This document shows, piece after piece, positions 27,432 to 37,559 of a stretch of DNA of 64,000 nt. The notes under the pieces are model-generated. The model did not search any database and was not told where the DNA came from. It saw nothing but the letters and a program-made list of their open reading frames with translations. Origin of the DNA: Prochlorococcus marinus str. SB (GTDB taxonomy: Bacteria > Cyanobacteriota > Cyanobacteriia > PCC-6307 > Cyanobiaceae). The DNA lies in assembly GCF_000760115.1 (NCBI RefSeq), contig NZ_JNAS01000002.1, positions 62,001-126,000 of the forward strand. Direction: 5' to 3'. How positions within the stretch are numbered: position 1 is the first letter of the stretch; each line of letters starts with the position of its first letter. The position numbers and the translations under genes are program-made.

Positions 27432-28481
27432 TTAATTTACTACTCCTTCTACTTGCCATTGTAAAGTTTCACCTGCATGAAATGGTTTTATTTGCCCGAC
27501 AATATTTTTTTCTTCAAAAACATCAATATATTCTTTAATTTTGTTAGGTCTAGAAACTAATTTTAATTTTTCTTTATTTGGTGGGACATTATAAAAACTA
27601 GGGCCATTCAAACTTGCAAACTTTTCAAAATTAGCTAGAGCATCCTCCTCTTCGAAAACTGTTAAGTAGCTTTCTATTGCTACTGGCGAATTAAAAATGC
27701 CCGCACATCCACAAAAAGCCTTCCATTTCCTAAGGTGTGGAGCAGAGTCAGTCCCCAAGAAAAAACATTTTTTCCCACTTGTTGCCGCTCTCCTTAAAGC
27801 GATTCTATTACTTTCCCTCTTAGCAACTGGTAAGCAGTAAAAATCACTATTTAAGCCTCCAAAAAACATTGCATTTCTATTTATATGCAAATGATGCGGA
27901 GTAATAGTAGCCCCAATATTATTTTCTTGCACAAAATCCACTGCGTAAGAGGTGGTTATATGTTCTAGAACGATCTTTAATTTTGGAAATCTTTTGGTTA
28001 TTTGAGAAAGTTCTTTATCTATAAAAACTTCTTCTCTATCGAATACATCTACTTCAGAATCAGTTACTTCCCCATGAATTAAAAGAGGCATTCCAGAATC
28101 TTGCATTAATTCAAAGATCTTATATAGATTTTCTATTTTCCTAACTCCATGACTGGAATTTGTTGTGGCATTAGCAGGATATAACTTTGCTGCAAAAAAA
28201 ACATTATTTTTAAAACCATTAATTAGTTCCCATTTATCAGTGTCATCTGTAAGATAGATTGTCATTAATGGTTCAAACTTAGAACTTTCTGGTAGCGCTT
28301 CAACAATAGATTTCCTATAAGAAATAGCGCTATTGATTGATGTTATGGGACTTTTAGTATTTGGCATAACAATGGCTCTTCCAAAAAATTCCGAAGTAAA
28401 CTGAATGATATTTTTTAATACAAGACCTTCTCTTAAATGTAAATGCCAATCATCAGGTTTTATTATGTTTAAAGTCTTCAA
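27432..28481 (-). CDS. pyrC: Dihydroorotase (class II)
   Basis: A 349-residue amidohydrolase that cyclises carbamoyl aspartate to dihydroorotate in pyrimidine synthesis. DDWHLHLREG carries the first zinc ligands, FFAAKLYPANATTNS the carboxylated Lys, and LIHGEV, LEHITT and FLGTDSAPH the remaining ligands and catalytic Asp. Length matches the E. coli-like class. The start appears to be TTG at 28481, since no ATG lies near. The gap to tRNA-Leu is 99 bases. Confidence 0.94.
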   Translation of the reverse strand: MKTLNIIKPDDWHLHLREGLVLKNIIQFTSEFFGRAIVMPNTKSPITSINSAISYRKSIVEALPESSKFEPLMTIYLTDDTDKWELINGFKNNVFFAAKLYPANATTNSSHGVRKIENLYKIFELMQDSGMPLLIHGEVTDSEVDVFDREEVFIDKELSQITKRFPKLKIVLEHITTSYAVDFVQENNIGATITPHHLHINRNAMFFGGLNSDFYCLPVAKRESNRIALRRAATSGKKCFFLGTDSAPHLRKWKAFCGCAGIFNSPVAIESYLTVFEEEDALANFEKFASLNGPSFYNVPPNKEKLKLVSRPNKIKEYIDVFEEKNIVGQIKPFHAGETLQWQVEGVVN

Positions 28482-28599
28482 AATTTTTTCTATTTAATCA
28501 ATTTTAACAGCAAATTAAAATTGACAATAAATTATAGATATTCGAGGATAGTTATTAACCAATTATGAAAATTTTTATTATCTAAATTAAATCCTAAAT

Positions 28600-29679
28600 A
28601 TGAGTGATTTTTTATTTCCAATAATAGAAATATTTTTTGGCATAATTCTACTTTTTGCTGGAGGAGAGTTCTTTATTCAAGGAGCCATATTTTTATCTTT
28701 AATTTTAGGAATACCTCAAATAGTAATTGGTTTGACAGTTGTTTCACTTGGAACAAGCTCTCCTGAGTTGTTGGTAAGTTTGAGTTCAATTTTAAAAGGC
28801 AGTGATTCGCTAGCGGCAAGCAATGTAATTGGAAGCAATATTTTTAATGTTCTCGTTGTTTTAGGCATAAGCTCATTAATAACACCTCTTAAAGTAAAAA
28901 GCAGAATAGTCAGAAGAGATGTGCCTCTTTTAATGGCAATTTCTTGTGCAGTTTGGGCCATGTCATCAACAGGCTTACTAACATTGCAAGCAGGGGTATT
29001 TCTAATATTTTGTTTAATCTTAAATACAATGTGGGAAATCAATACCATCAATGAAAAAGGAGAGGAGACAAAAGATGCTGAACCAGAGATAGAAGAATTA
29101 AAAGATAACTATAAAGGGAAAATGAATATTTTACTAAAGTTAGTATTGGGAATATTTCTTTTAAGCTTTGGTTCAAATACTTTAGTAAATGGTTCTCAAA
29201 CGCTCGCTACTCTTTTGGGTGTAAATGAAATTGTTATTGGTTTAACTATCGTCGCTACTGGAACATCTTTACCAGAATTAGTAACTTCAATAATTGCTGC
29301 ATTTAAAGGCAAAACTGATCTTGCGATTGGGAATGTAATAGGAAGTAATTTACTCAATCAACTTTTAATCCTTGGAAGTTGCAGTATTTTTTCGGGATTT
29401 AAAGGTTTAGTAATCGAACAGAGTCTAATAAAAGTTGACTTACCTTTTATGGTTTTAACTACCTTTGCATGCTTACCAATTTTCTGGAGCAAAGGGAAAA
29501 TCACAAGAATTGAAGGATTTATTTTGCTTAATCTTTATATTTTCTACATTCTCGATAAGATACTTTTCCTGAATGAATTCAACTTCCTTTTTGAATTTAG
29601 GATAGGATTATTAATTTACTTTGCATTACTTATAGTATTTCTGATTGTTCAAGAAAAATTAAAATTTTCTAATTCATAA
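28600..29679 (+). CDS. Calcium/sodium:cation antiporter (CaCA family)
   Basis: A 359-residue membrane exchanger with about ten helices in two homologous halves. The alpha-repeats read VVSLGTSSPELLVSL with NVIGSNIFN, and VATGTSLPELVTSI with NVIGSNLLN, the ion-binding Glu motifs of the family. A short acidic loop (EEIEELK region) separates the halves. It should expel Ca2+ or a similar cation against Na+ or H+ across the plasma membrane. It diverges from pyrC over 118 bases and is convergent with the glutathione reductase gene, 2 bases apart. Confidence 0.92.
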   Translation: MSDFLFPIIEIFFGIILLFAGGEFFIQGAIFLSLILGIPQIVIGLTVVSLGTSSPELLVSLSSILKGSDSLAASNVIGSNIFNVLVVLGISSLITPLKVKSRIVRRDVPLLMAISCAVWAMSSTGLLTLQAGVFLIFCLILNTMWEINTINEKGEETKDAEPEIEELKDNYKGKMNILLKLVLGIFLLSFGSNTLVNGSQTLATLLGVNEIVIGLTIVATGTSLPELVTSIIAAFKGKTDLAIGNVIGSNLLNQLLILGSCSIFSGFKGLVIEQSLIKVDLPFMVLTTFACLPIFWSKGKITRIEGFILLNLYIFYILDKILFLNEFNFLFEFRIGLLIYFALLIVFLIVQEKLKFSNS

Positions 29680-29681
29680 TT

Positions 29682-31061
29682 TTATCCATACATAGTCACA
29701 AATTCTTCTGAGATAGTTGGGTGCAAAGCCATAGTAATATCAAAGTCTTTTTTTGTTATCCCTGCGTTTAATGAAATTGATACCATTTGAATAATCTCAG
29801 AAGATGTTTCTCCAAACATATGACATCCTAGGACTTTGCCAGTTAGCTTATGAACTACAATCTTCAACATACATTTTGATTTATTCTTTTTAAAGGTATT
29901 AGACATTGGGGTAAATTTGCATTTGAAAATTTTTATATTTTTTTCAGAGTAAATCTCTTTAGCTCTTTTCTCACTTAAGCCAACTGTTGAAATTTCTGGA
30001 ATAGTAAAAACGGCCTTAGGGATATATTCATAATTTACTTTTCTTTTTTGGTCATTAAAAAAATTATCCGAAAAAACTCTCCCTTGTTCTATTGCTACTG
30101 GAGTTAAGTTTGGCTTATTTATGATATCGCCAACTGCAAAAATATTTGCGTTGCTTGTTTGATTAAGTTCATCGACATCTAAATATTGGCCATCCATCTT
30201 TAGATTTAAAAAATCTAAATTTAAAGGCAAAAGATTTGGTTCTCTTCCTGTAGCAATAAGAATATTATTAGTTAGGAGTTTATCTCCCGAGTCTAGGGTA
30301 GATTCCAGATTTCCACTTACTTTTTTGATAGATTTTAATTGAGTATTGGGGATTATATTGATTTCAGTAAAAGTAGGTGATTCCTCTAGGCATGAAGAAA
30401 GATCCTCATCAAAACCATTAAGTAAATGTTGACCTCTAATTAATTGAGTTACTTCAGTACCTAAATTTCTGAAAATAGAAGCAAATTCACAAGCAATATA
30501 TCCGCCTCCTACTATTAATATTGATTTAGGAAACTTTTCTAATTCAAAAATATCATCACTAGTCCATGCCAAATCTACCCCAGGAATATTTAATTTCTTT
30601 GGTTTACCTCCAACTGAAATAAGAATTTTTTTTGAACTTATTTTGTTTTTAATTTTCTTTGTGTTTGAACAAATAATTTCTAATTCATTTTGAGTAATAA
30701 ATCTTCCTAAGCCTTCAAAAATAGTTATGTTCAACTTTTTTAAAGAATTTCTATGTAAATTACTTAGTCTAGAAACCTCCTCTCTAATATTCTTCAACAA
30801 AATATTTGATTCAAAATTAATAGCTTCATTTTTTAATCCATATCCTTCAGAAGAATCCATATTTTTTTTACTTTTAGCTGCATAAACCATTAATTTCTTA
30901 GGCACACATCCCCTTATCACACAAGTTCCTCCTATTTGATTTGCTTCTATGATTGCGACTTTTGCTCCATAACTAGCCGCACGTTTAGCCGCCGCGAGTC
31001 CTCCAGATCCAGCTCCAACAACAATTAAATCAAATTCAAATTCCAAGACTTTTTTAATCAA
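29682..31061 (-). CDS. gor: Glutathione reductase
   Basis: A 459-residue flavoprotein disulfide reductase that uses NADPH to reduce glutathione disulfide. FAD binding VVGAGSGGLAAAKRA, redox-active GGTCVIRGCVPKK (two Cys), NADPH motif VGGGYIACEFASIF, second FAD motif IFAVGD and the C-terminal HPTISEEF with the catalytic His-Glu pair are all seen. The start is probably TTG at 31061. It is divergent from the glutathione S-transferase-like gene with 36 bases between, which fits shared thiol-redox function. Confidence 0.95.
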   Translation of the reverse strand: MIKKVLEFEFDLIVVGAGSGGLAAAKRAASYGAKVAIIEANQIGGTCVIRGCVPKKLMVYAAKSKKNMDSSEGYGLKNEAINFESNILLKNIREEVSRLSNLHRNSLKKLNITIFEGLGRFITQNELEIICSNTKKIKNKISSKKILISVGGKPKKLNIPGVDLAWTSDDIFELEKFPKSILIVGGGYIACEFASIFRNLGTEVTQLIRGQHLLNGFDEDLSSCLEESPTFTEINIIPNTQLKSIKKVSGNLESTLDSGDKLLTNNILIATGREPNLLPLNLDFLNLKMDGQYLDVDELNQTSNANIFAVGDIINKPNLTPVAIEQGRVFSDNFFNDQKRKVNYEYIPKAVFTIPEISTVGLSEKRAKEIYSEKNIKIFKCKFTPMSNTFKKNKSKCMLKIVVHKLTGKVLGCHMFGETSSEIIQMVSISLNAGITKKDFDITMALHPTISEEFVTMYG

Positions 31062-31097
31062 TTATTATAACGTTAGTTTATAGCTTTAATTCAAATA

Positions 31098-32327
31098 ATG
31101 AATGAGATTTTGACATGGGATGATTTAAATAAATTTGAAGTTGAAGATCTTGATAGAGTCCATGGTATAAATAATTCCTACACAAATTTAAGATTATTTG
31201 GACATAGTGAAAATGATGTATTAGTTACCCTCTATAGGGATAGGCATTCTTGGTGTCCTTACTGTCAGAAGATATGGTTATGGCTTGAATTTAGAAAAAT
31301 TCCATACAGAGTCAAGAAAATAAATATGTTTTGTTACGGCCAAAAAGAAAGTTGGTTCCTTGAAAAAGTCAGATCGGGGAAATTACCTGCAATTGAATTT
31401 AAAGGACAATTTATAACTGAAAGCGACGATATCATAGCTTTTTTAGAAAATGAATTTGGAGCACTTGGATCTTTTATTACATCTTCTCACCTTATCAAAA
31501 TTCGAGAGTTAGAAAGAGAAATTTTCAGATCCTGGTGTGATTGGCTCTGCCGAGAAAGCTTTAATTTTATAGATAACTCTTTTAGAAAAAAAAGATTTAA
31601 AGAATCCATTTCTAAACTCGATGAAATCTTACATAGCTCAAAATCAGGGTTTGTTGATCCATCAGTTTCTAACACGGGTGATATAGAGCCTGGTGTTGGA
31701 GATATAATTTTTATTCCCTATATGGAGAGAATGAATGCATCACTTATTTATTATAAAGGGTTTAATTTAAGATCTAATTATCGTCATGTAGATAACTGGC
31801 TTACCCTTTTTGAGGGAACAAGTGCTTATAGAGGCACTCAAGGAGATTTTCATACTCATTCTCATGATTTACCCCCACAAATGGGAGGATGCTATAAAGA
31901 AAGAAATGAACAACAGATTACTTTCTCAAAGCTAATAGATACTGGGGAGGGTTTAGGTAATTATGAATATAACCAAAATTATGAGTCAAAATATTATGCA
32001 ACAATTGCTCTTAAAAGAGTGATAAAGCATAAAGACAATTTACTAAAAGTAAACCCATACAATAAAGAATCCTTTGACGAATCATTGAGATCAGCTTTGA
32101 GCCATATGATCACAGGTGAAGTATTAGTCCCTAAAAAACTTTCAGGAATCTCTTTAAGATACTTAAAAAATAGAATCTCAGTTCCAAGAGATATGCCAAT
32201 CATTTCAGCAAGGTTATTAAGGCAATCATTAAATAGAATTGAATCGCTCAGTGATATCAATGAAATAGATAAGTTACCTTTAAGGCATAGATATGATCAA
32301 GATCCTATAAATTTCATTTCTAGTTAA
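31098..32327 (+). CDS. Glutathione S-transferase-like protein, long form
   Basis: A 409-residue protein. The N-terminal thioredoxin-fold domain (about residues 45-125) contains the glutaredoxin-like site SWCPYCQKIW and the Pro-loop KLPAIEF. A GST C-terminal helical region follows, and then a long extension including HTHSHDLPPQMGGCY. At 409 residues it is roughly twice a classical GST and matches a plant/cyanobacterial long-form group of unknown substrate. It shares a 36-base divergent promoter region with gor. Confidence 0.8.
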   Translation: MNEILTWDDLNKFEVEDLDRVHGINNSYTNLRLFGHSENDVLVTLYRDRHSWCPYCQKIWLWLEFRKIPYRVKKINMFCYGQKESWFLEKVRSGKLPAIEFKGQFITESDDIIAFLENEFGALGSFITSSHLIKIRELEREIFRSWCDWLCRESFNFIDNSFRKKRFKESISKLDEILHSSKSGFVDPSVSNTGDIEPGVGDIIFIPYMERMNASLIYYKGFNLRSNYRHVDNWLTLFEGTSAYRGTQGDFHTHSHDLPPQMGGCYKERNEQQITFSKLIDTGEGLGNYEYNQNYESKYYATIALKRVIKHKDNLLKVNPYNKESFDESLRSALSHMITGEVLVPKKLSGISLRYLKNRISVPRDMPIISARLLRQSLNRIESLSDINEIDKLPLRHRYDQDPINFISS

Positions 32328-32335
32328 TAGTAAAA

Positions 32336-33730
32336 CTATAAATTTTTTCTTGAATCTATTTGAAGTAAATCTCTTATTTTTTGAACTTGACTTGCAATAT
32401 TTGGATCAATAGATAATTTTTTTTCAACTTGTTCAATAGCATACATTACTGTTGTATGGTCCTTGCCCCCAAACTCATCTCCAATTCTTGGTAAGCTTAG
32501 ATCCGTCCCATGCCTCATAAGATACATACCTATTTGTCTAGCTTGACTTACTGGTTTTCTCCTACTTGAACTGATCAATTCATCAGTAGAAACTTTAAAG
32601 AAATCTGACACTTTATTAATAACTTGTTTTGGAGTAACAACTACTCCAACACTATTCGGATCAAGCATTGGAGCAATTGATTGGACTGTCATTGGCAAGC
32701 CTGTTATTGATGCAAATGCAACAGCTCTAGTAAATGCTCCTTCCAATTCTCGAATATTCGAAGTGAATCTACCTGCTATAAATTGAATTAAATCTCTTGG
32801 AAGACTCATCCTCTCTTGTTCTGCTTTTTTTTGAAGGATGGCTGTCCTCGTCTCAAGATCAGGTGGTTGAATATCTGCCGTCATGCCCATTGAGAACCTA
32901 GAAATTAATCTTTCTTGAATTCCCGACAATTGATTTGGTGGCCTATCACTTGCAATAACTATTTGACTTCCTGATTCGTGAAGAGCATTAAAAGTATGAA
33001 AAAATTCTTCCTGTGTATACTCTTTACCTTCTAAGAATTGTATATCGTCTATTAAAATCAAATCTACATTTCTGTATTTATCTCGAATAGCTGTCATTCC
33101 ATCTCTTCGAATACCACTAATAACATCATTAGTAAAAGTTTCTGTAGATACATATTTAACTTTTGCTTCTGGATCTATTTCTACTCGATAATGGCCTATT
33201 GCTTGCATTAAATGAGTTTTACCGAGACCTACTCCACCACAAATAAATAATGGATTAAATTCTCTCCCGGGTGATTCGGCAACTGCTAGAGCCGCTGCAT
33301 GAGCTAACCTACTATTTGGACCTACAACAAATCTTTTAAAGACGTAGCGTAAATTTAGACCGTTGGGATTTTTGGATCGATTTTTTGAAGAGATATCTTG
33401 ACTATTATTAGGAAATGATTTTGTTTTATGATTCACAATCTGTTCATCTAGGTTCTCTTTATTTGTCGAATCGCTGCTTATATTTGTTTCAGATTTAAAA
33501 ACAACTTTTACATCATGGCCGCATATTTCTGTTGCAGCCTTTTCGATAGTTTGACAATAATTCTTTCTTAACCAATCACTGGAAAATGTATTTGGAGCAA
33601 TTAAAGTTAATAAGCCATTTTCAAAACAATTAAATTTAGCAGGCCTTATCCATGTCTCAAATGAAGGCTTACTTAAAGTTTTCTGAAGTGATTGTTGGAC
33701 TTCCGTCCAAATAGGATTAATTGCTTGCAA
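32336..33730 (-). CDS. dnaA: Chromosomal replication initiator DnaA
   Basis: A 464-residue initiator. Domain I is residues 1-80. A linker rich in Ser/Asn follows. The AAA+ domain has Walker [15 protein letters not shown], Walker [13 protein letters not shown] and the arginine finger in [10 protein letters not shown]. Domain IV ends with the DNA-binding signature [11 protein letters not shown]. The start is TTG at 33730, directly preceded by a 17-nt palindrome. No dnaN or other origin gene is adjacent and no cluster of 9-mer DnaA boxes was seen, so this is not clearly the origin. Confidence 0.97.
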   Translation of the reverse strand: MQAINPIWTEVQQSLQKTLSKPSFETWIRPAKFNCFENGLLTLIAPNTFSSDWLRKNYCQTIEKAATEICGHDVKVVFKSETNISSDSTNKENLDEQIVNHKTKSFPNNSQDISSKNRSKNPNGLNLRYVFKRFVVGPNSRLAHAAALAVAESPGREFNPLFICGGVGLGKTHLMQAIGHYRVEIDPEAKVKYVSTETFTNDVISGIRRDGMTAIRDKYRNVDLILIDDIQFLEGKEYTQEEFFHTFNALHESGSQIVIASDRPPNQLSGIQERLISRFSMGMTADIQPPDLETRTAILQKKAEQERMSLPRDLIQFIAGRFTSNIRELEGAFTRAVAFASITGLPMTVQSIAPMLDPNSVGVVVTPKQVINKVSDFFKVSTDELISSSRRKPVSQARQIGMYLMRHGTDLSLPRIGDEFGGKDHTTVMYAIEQVEKKLSIDPNIASQVQKIRDLLQIDSRKNL

Positions 33731-33741
33731 AATTTTATTCT

Positions 33742-33758
33742 CTAGATTATTAATCTAG
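33742..33758 (-). promoter_or_regulatory. Perfect palindrome before dnaA
   Basis: ctagatta-t-taatctag, a perfect 8-bp inverted repeat with a single central base, lies 11 bases upstream of the dnaA TTG start. It could be an operator half-site pair or a hairpin at the ribosome-binding region of the dnaA mRNA. It does not resemble a DnaA box. Confidence 0.5.
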
Positions 33759-33895
33759 TTGGAATTTAATAATTGGCCATTAGGAAATCACAAGATCACG
33801 ACAAATTTAAAATTACTTAACAAACCATCATGTTAATTTAAAAGAAAAATTTTATTTTTTATAGGCATATAATTATTTTAAATCGCAATAAATTT

Positions 33896-34531
33896 TTGGA
33901 TAAAGCATTACTTATTATCATGGCAAAATGGCATGCTTTTGGAAGATGCAAAACAAGATTATCTAAAGATATAGGTAAAAGTAATTCTGCGAAGGTTCAA
34001 AGTGTAATGACCAATCACACTATTTCAGTTGCAAAATTTCTCCAAGAAAATAAACTAATTGATATTTCTATTGCTATATCTGGTTTGGGGGTAGGTAACT
34101 GTAAAAGATGGACTAGAGAATTAGGCATCAAAAAATTTAATTTACAGGGGAAAGGCTGCTTGGGAGAAAAAATGAAAAGGCAAATAATTATCAACAAAAA
34201 ATTTTGTGCAAGACATAAGATCAAAAATATTATTTTTATTGGTACTGACCTTCCAGATTTATGCCATCAAGATTTATTGAATACTCTAAAAGAACTTCAA
34301 CAAAATGATCTTATTTTAGGACCATCTAATGATGGAGGATATTGGCTTATTGGTTTATCAGAAAAAATAATGTCATCGCATATATATTTACCTTTTATAA
34401 ACATAAAGTGGGGGACAGAAAATGTTCTTCAAAATACAATTGATAATTTTGCTTCAACAAAATTAAGATATAAGTTTTTAGATAAAAAAATTGATATAGA
34501 TACACTTATTGATATTGAAAATAGAAAGTAA
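33896..34531 (+). CDS. TIGR04282-type (DUF2064) arsenosugar-family glycosyltransferase
   Basis: A 211-residue GT-A-like protein. The opening ALLIIMAKWHAFGRCKTRLSKDIG is the nucleotide-binding PxxGxxKTRL-like loop of DUF2064. FIGTDLPDL is the metal-binding acidic motif and GPSNDGGYWLIGL the substrate loop. The family is named for arsenosugar synthesis clusters. The start is TTG at 33896; ATG at 33920 is a shorter alternative but would remove the first strand. The partner glycosyltransferase starts 5 bases after its stop. Confidence 0.82.
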   Translation: MDKALLIIMAKWHAFGRCKTRLSKDIGKSNSAKVQSVMTNHTISVAKFLQENKLIDISIAISGLGVGNCKRWTRELGIKKFNLQGKGCLGEKMKRQIIINKKFCARHKIKNIIFIGTDLPDLCHQDLLNTLKELQQNDLILGPSNDGGYWLIGLSEKIMSSHIYLPFINIKWGTENVLQNTIDNFASTKLRYKFLDKKIDIDTLIDIENRK

Positions 34532-34536
34532 TCGAC

Positions 34537-35220
34537 TTGTCAAAAATCTCAATTATTATTCCAACTATTAATGAAGCTAATAATTTGCCATTATTGCTTT
34601 CAGACTTGTCAAGTATTCAGAAAGAGGGCGAAATCATAATTGTTGATTGTGGAAGTGAAGATAAAACTATTGATATAGCAAATATTTATGGGGCAAAAGT
34701 ATTTATATCCAAAGAAAGGAATCGAGGACTACAATTAGATATTGGAGCTAAAAATTCAAAAGGAGAGTGGCTCATATTTTTACATGCAGACACAAGATTA
34801 ACTTATGATTGGTTTAAAAAAATAAACTCATTTTTAAAGGGAAACAAGAATATTATTTACTATTTTGAATTCAAAATTAATCACAAAAAGATAATTTATA
34901 GAGTCCTCGAAATTCTCGTGAATATTAGAAGTAAATTTTTTAAACAACCGTATGGTGATCAAGGTTTAATAATTCATAGAAAAATCTATTTTAAGAATAA
35001 TGGATTTAGAAATATACCTTTGATGGAAGATGTAGATTTTTTAATGAGATTAAACAAAAAAAAAGATTTAAAACAATTAAATTTTCCTATTTTTATAAGT
35101 TCAAGGAAATGGGAAAGAACTAATATTTTTCTCCAAGCAATTAAGAACTGGCACTTTAGAAGAAGATGGTTAAAAGGCGAATCGTTAAAATCAATATATT
35201 CTGACTACTACAAAAAATGA
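34537..35220 (+). CDS. TIGR04283-type family 2 glycosyltransferase
   Basis: A 227-residue GT2 enzyme. ISIIIPTINEANNLP starts the fold, IIVDCGSEDKT follows, and FLHADTRL is the DxD-like motif. PYGDQGLIIHR and the membrane-proximal C-terminal tail are also typical. Family name: arsenosugar biosynthesis glycosyltransferase. The TTG start at 34537 leaves only 5 bases to the DUF2064 gene, so the pair is translated together. No arsM methyltransferase lies nearby in this window, so the arsenosugar role rests on family naming only. Confidence 0.82.
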   Translation: MSKISIIIPTINEANNLPLLLSDLSSIQKEGEIIIVDCGSEDKTIDIANIYGAKVFISKERNRGLQLDIGAKNSKGEWLIFLHADTRLTYDWFKKINSFLKGNKNIIYYFEFKINHKKIIYRVLEILVNIRSKFFKQPYGDQGLIIHRKIYFKNNGFRNIPLMEDVDFLMRLNKKKDLKQLNFPIFISSRKWERTNIFLQAIKNWHFRRRWLKGESLKSIYSDYYKK

Positions 35221-35751
35221 TTAATTTGCATACCAAAAAGCACATTTCGTTCCTCTAGGTTCTAAACTCCAACCTTGTCTTTTGTAAAATGAAACCACGT
35301 CAGCATCAGCAAAAAGGGTTACTTTAGAAATACCAATATTTTTCAATTCTTTTAGGACATATCTCATTATCTCTTTCCCCAATCCAAGTCCTTGATAGAC
35401 AGGGTTAATAGCCACATCCCAAACTGTTGCTTCTAGAATTCCATCGCCAGTGCATCTTGCAAATCCAACTAGTCTGGGAAATTTATCATCATGACGCCAT
35501 AACCCAACCACCAAAATACTGAAATCTAAAGCTCTTTTTACCCTCCTTATAGGTCTTCTGCTCCAACCAACAGTTTGCAAAAGTTGATCTAGTTCTATTA
35601 GATCTAAATCTTTATTTTTACTACATACAAATATTTCTTCTTTAGTTGTTTGAGTGAACTCATAAGAATTTAAACCATAGAGATCTATCAGCTCATCCTT
35701 TGATATACTGTTTGATTTTTTTATTAACGATCCTTGGTTTCTAAAAATCAT
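35221..35751 (-). CDS. GNAT-family N-acetyltransferase
   Basis: A 176-residue acyltransferase with the GNAT core in its second half: ILEATVWDVAINPVYQGLGLGKEIMRYVLKEL contains the acetyl-CoA-binding Q/RxxGxG/A motif (YQGLGLG), followed by VTLFADADVVSFYKRQGW. It resembles the plastid/cyanobacterial acetyltransferases that acetylate amines or protein N-termini. Its ATG overlaps the stop of the ABC exporter gene by one base, so they are co-transcribed. It ends exactly where the glycosyltransferase ends on the other strand. Confidence 0.85.
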   Translation of the reverse strand: MIFRNQGSLIKKSNSISKDELIDLYGLNSYEFTQTTKEEIFVCSKNKDLDLIELDQLLQTVGWSRRPIRRVKRALDFSILVVGLWRHDDKFPRLVGFARCTGDGILEATVWDVAINPVYQGLGLGKEIMRYVLKELKNIGISKVTLFADADVVSFYKRQGWSLEPRGTKCAFWYAN

Positions 35752-37547
35752 TAAAAATTCACGAATCCCTTTCGTTGAAGCTCAGAGAGCTGAAAATATA
35801 AACCCTTTTTCAGTCTTAACTCACTATGTGTTCCCTCCTCAACTAATGATCCCCCTTTCAAGACTAAAATCTTATCAGAACTTTCTATAGTTGCTAATCT
35901 GTGAGCTATTACTAATGCTGTTCTTTTTGAAAGAATTCTCTCCAGATCCTTCTGCAAAGTAGCCTCTGTAGAGGGATCCATAAACGCTGTTGCTTCGTCC
36001 ATTATTAAAACAACAGGATTTCTAATCGCTACTCGAGCTACGGAAAGAAGTTGTCTCTCTCCAGAAGAGAGATTTCCCCCTCTTTCTCTTAGTGAAGTAT
36101 TCAAACCTTTTGGTAATTTTTTTAACAAATTATCTAACCCTAATTCATAACAAAGATTTTCTAATTCAAGATTGTCTAGATTCGAATTCAGTTTTAAATT
36201 ATCTGCAACATTTCCACTAAAGATAAAGGTATCTTGCAAAACTACTCCCAACATATTTCTAAGAGTTGCAATAGGAAGATCTTTAATATCTATATCATCG
36301 ATTAAAATTTGACCCGATTGAGGTTCATACAATCTACACAAAAGTCTTATTATTGTTGTCTTACCTGAACCAGTTGGACCTACAAAAGCCACATGCTCAC
36401 CTGGATTAATCTTGAAAGATAAATTCTTTATAATATGTTCTCCTGCGTTGTAGAAAAAATTAACATTCTTGAACTCAATTTTGCCATTAAATTTTTTATT
36501 TACATTTGTAGCATTTTCTAAAAACTGTTTTGCGGATGTAGAGTCCTTAATCTGTATTTCTTCATCCAATAATTCGTTAATTCTTTCTACAGCTGTTAAA
36601 CCTCCTTGTATTTGAGTAAATCTTTCTGCAAGTTGCCTCAAAGGCTCAAAAAGTCTTTGAGAATATAAAATAAAAGTTGTTAATGTTCCTAAACCAATAT
36701 TTCCAGAAGTAACAAGATATCCTCCAACTGCCAAAACCAAGGAAACTGCAGCAAGAGAAATCCATTCTATAAAAGCCGAAATACTACTGTCATAAAATAT
36801 TGTTCCATTAACTGCTTTCTTATAAGCAACTCCAGTTTTGGAAAATTTCTTGCTATTAAAAGCCTCTCTTCTAAACATCTGAACGACTTCTAAACCTTGA
36901 AGATTCTCTTGAAAATCAGAGTTTAGTTGAGACAATTCTTCCCTTACTTGATAATTGGCTCTTCTGTAACGTTTTTGAAGCCAGATAATAAAATATGAAA
37001 CTGGGATTTGAGTCAAAAGTAATAAAATGGCAAGCCCCCGATCAATTGAAAGCATTGTCAAAGAAATTACTATCAGACTAACGAAGTCAGCAATTACTCC
37101 AACTGCCCCACTACCAAAAACCTCGGCTAAAGCATCAACATCATTTGTTAATCTTGTTAATAACTTCCCCACAGGCATTTTATCGTGATACTTAAGAGAT
37201 AAAGATATTGAATGATCAAAAAGTTCTTTTCTTATTCTTGCTGTCAAACGTTGTCCCACTGCTTGGATATTGTAAGTTTGGTATCCCTGCAGAAGTAATC
37301 TAAATAAAACAGTTATAAATAAAGTTACGATAATGGCATTTATCGACTGTCCAAAGAAAGTTTTACTTAGCCAAACATCTGTAGTTTCTTTTTTTAGAAT
37401 AGTAATTGCTTGACCAACTAATAATGGTTGAATAGCTCCAGAGAAAGAAACAGGTAATAAAACTATCAATATTAGATAGATTGTTTTTTTATCTTTAGTT
37501 AAATATTTACCTAACTTTTTAATCCTTCTAAAATCTTTAAAAAACAT
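35751..37547 (-). CDS. ABC exporter, fused permease and ATPase (MsbA-like)
   Basis: A 598-residue half-transporter with six membrane helices (about residues 25-310) and a C-terminal ATPase: Walker A GPTGSGKTTIIRLL, Q-loop VVLQDTFIF, signature LSSGERQLLSVARV, Walker B VVLIMDEATAF and H-loop IAHRLAT. It should work as a homodimer exporting a lipid, peptide or drug. Substrate unknown. It lies between hisG (12 bases upstream on the same strand) and GNAT (1-base overlap). Confidence 0.93.
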   Translation of the reverse strand: MFFKDFRRIKKLGKYLTKDKKTIYLILIVLLPVSFSGAIQPLLVGQAITILKKETTDVWLSKTFFGQSINAIIVTLFITVLFRLLLQGYQTYNIQAVGQRLTARIRKELFDHSISLSLKYHDKMPVGKLLTRLTNDVDALAEVFGSGAVGVIADFVSLIVISLTMLSIDRGLAILLLLTQIPVSYFIIWLQKRYRRANYQVREELSQLNSDFQENLQGLEVVQMFRREAFNSKKFSKTGVAYKKAVNGTIFYDSSISAFIEWISLAAVSLVLAVGGYLVTSGNIGLGTLTTFILYSQRLFEPLRQLAERFTQIQGGLTAVERINELLDEEIQIKDSTSAKQFLENATNVNKKFNGKIEFKNVNFFYNAGEHIIKNLSFKINPGEHVAFVGPTGSGKTTIIRLLCRLYEPQSGQILIDDIDIKDLPIATLRNMLGVVLQDTFIFSGNVADNLKLNSNLDNLELENLCYELGLDNLLKKLPKGLNTSLRERGGNLSSGERQLLSVARVAIRNPVVLIMDEATAFMDPSTEATLQKDLERILSKRTALVIAHRLATIESSDKILVLKGGSLVEEGTHSELRLKKGLYFQLSELQRKGFVNF

Positions 37548-37559
37548 TTAGCTAATCTT

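Noticed and set aside
33731-33895. Possible replication origin beside dnaA
   Set aside because: No set of 9-mer DnaA boxes and no dnaN or other origin gene nearby.
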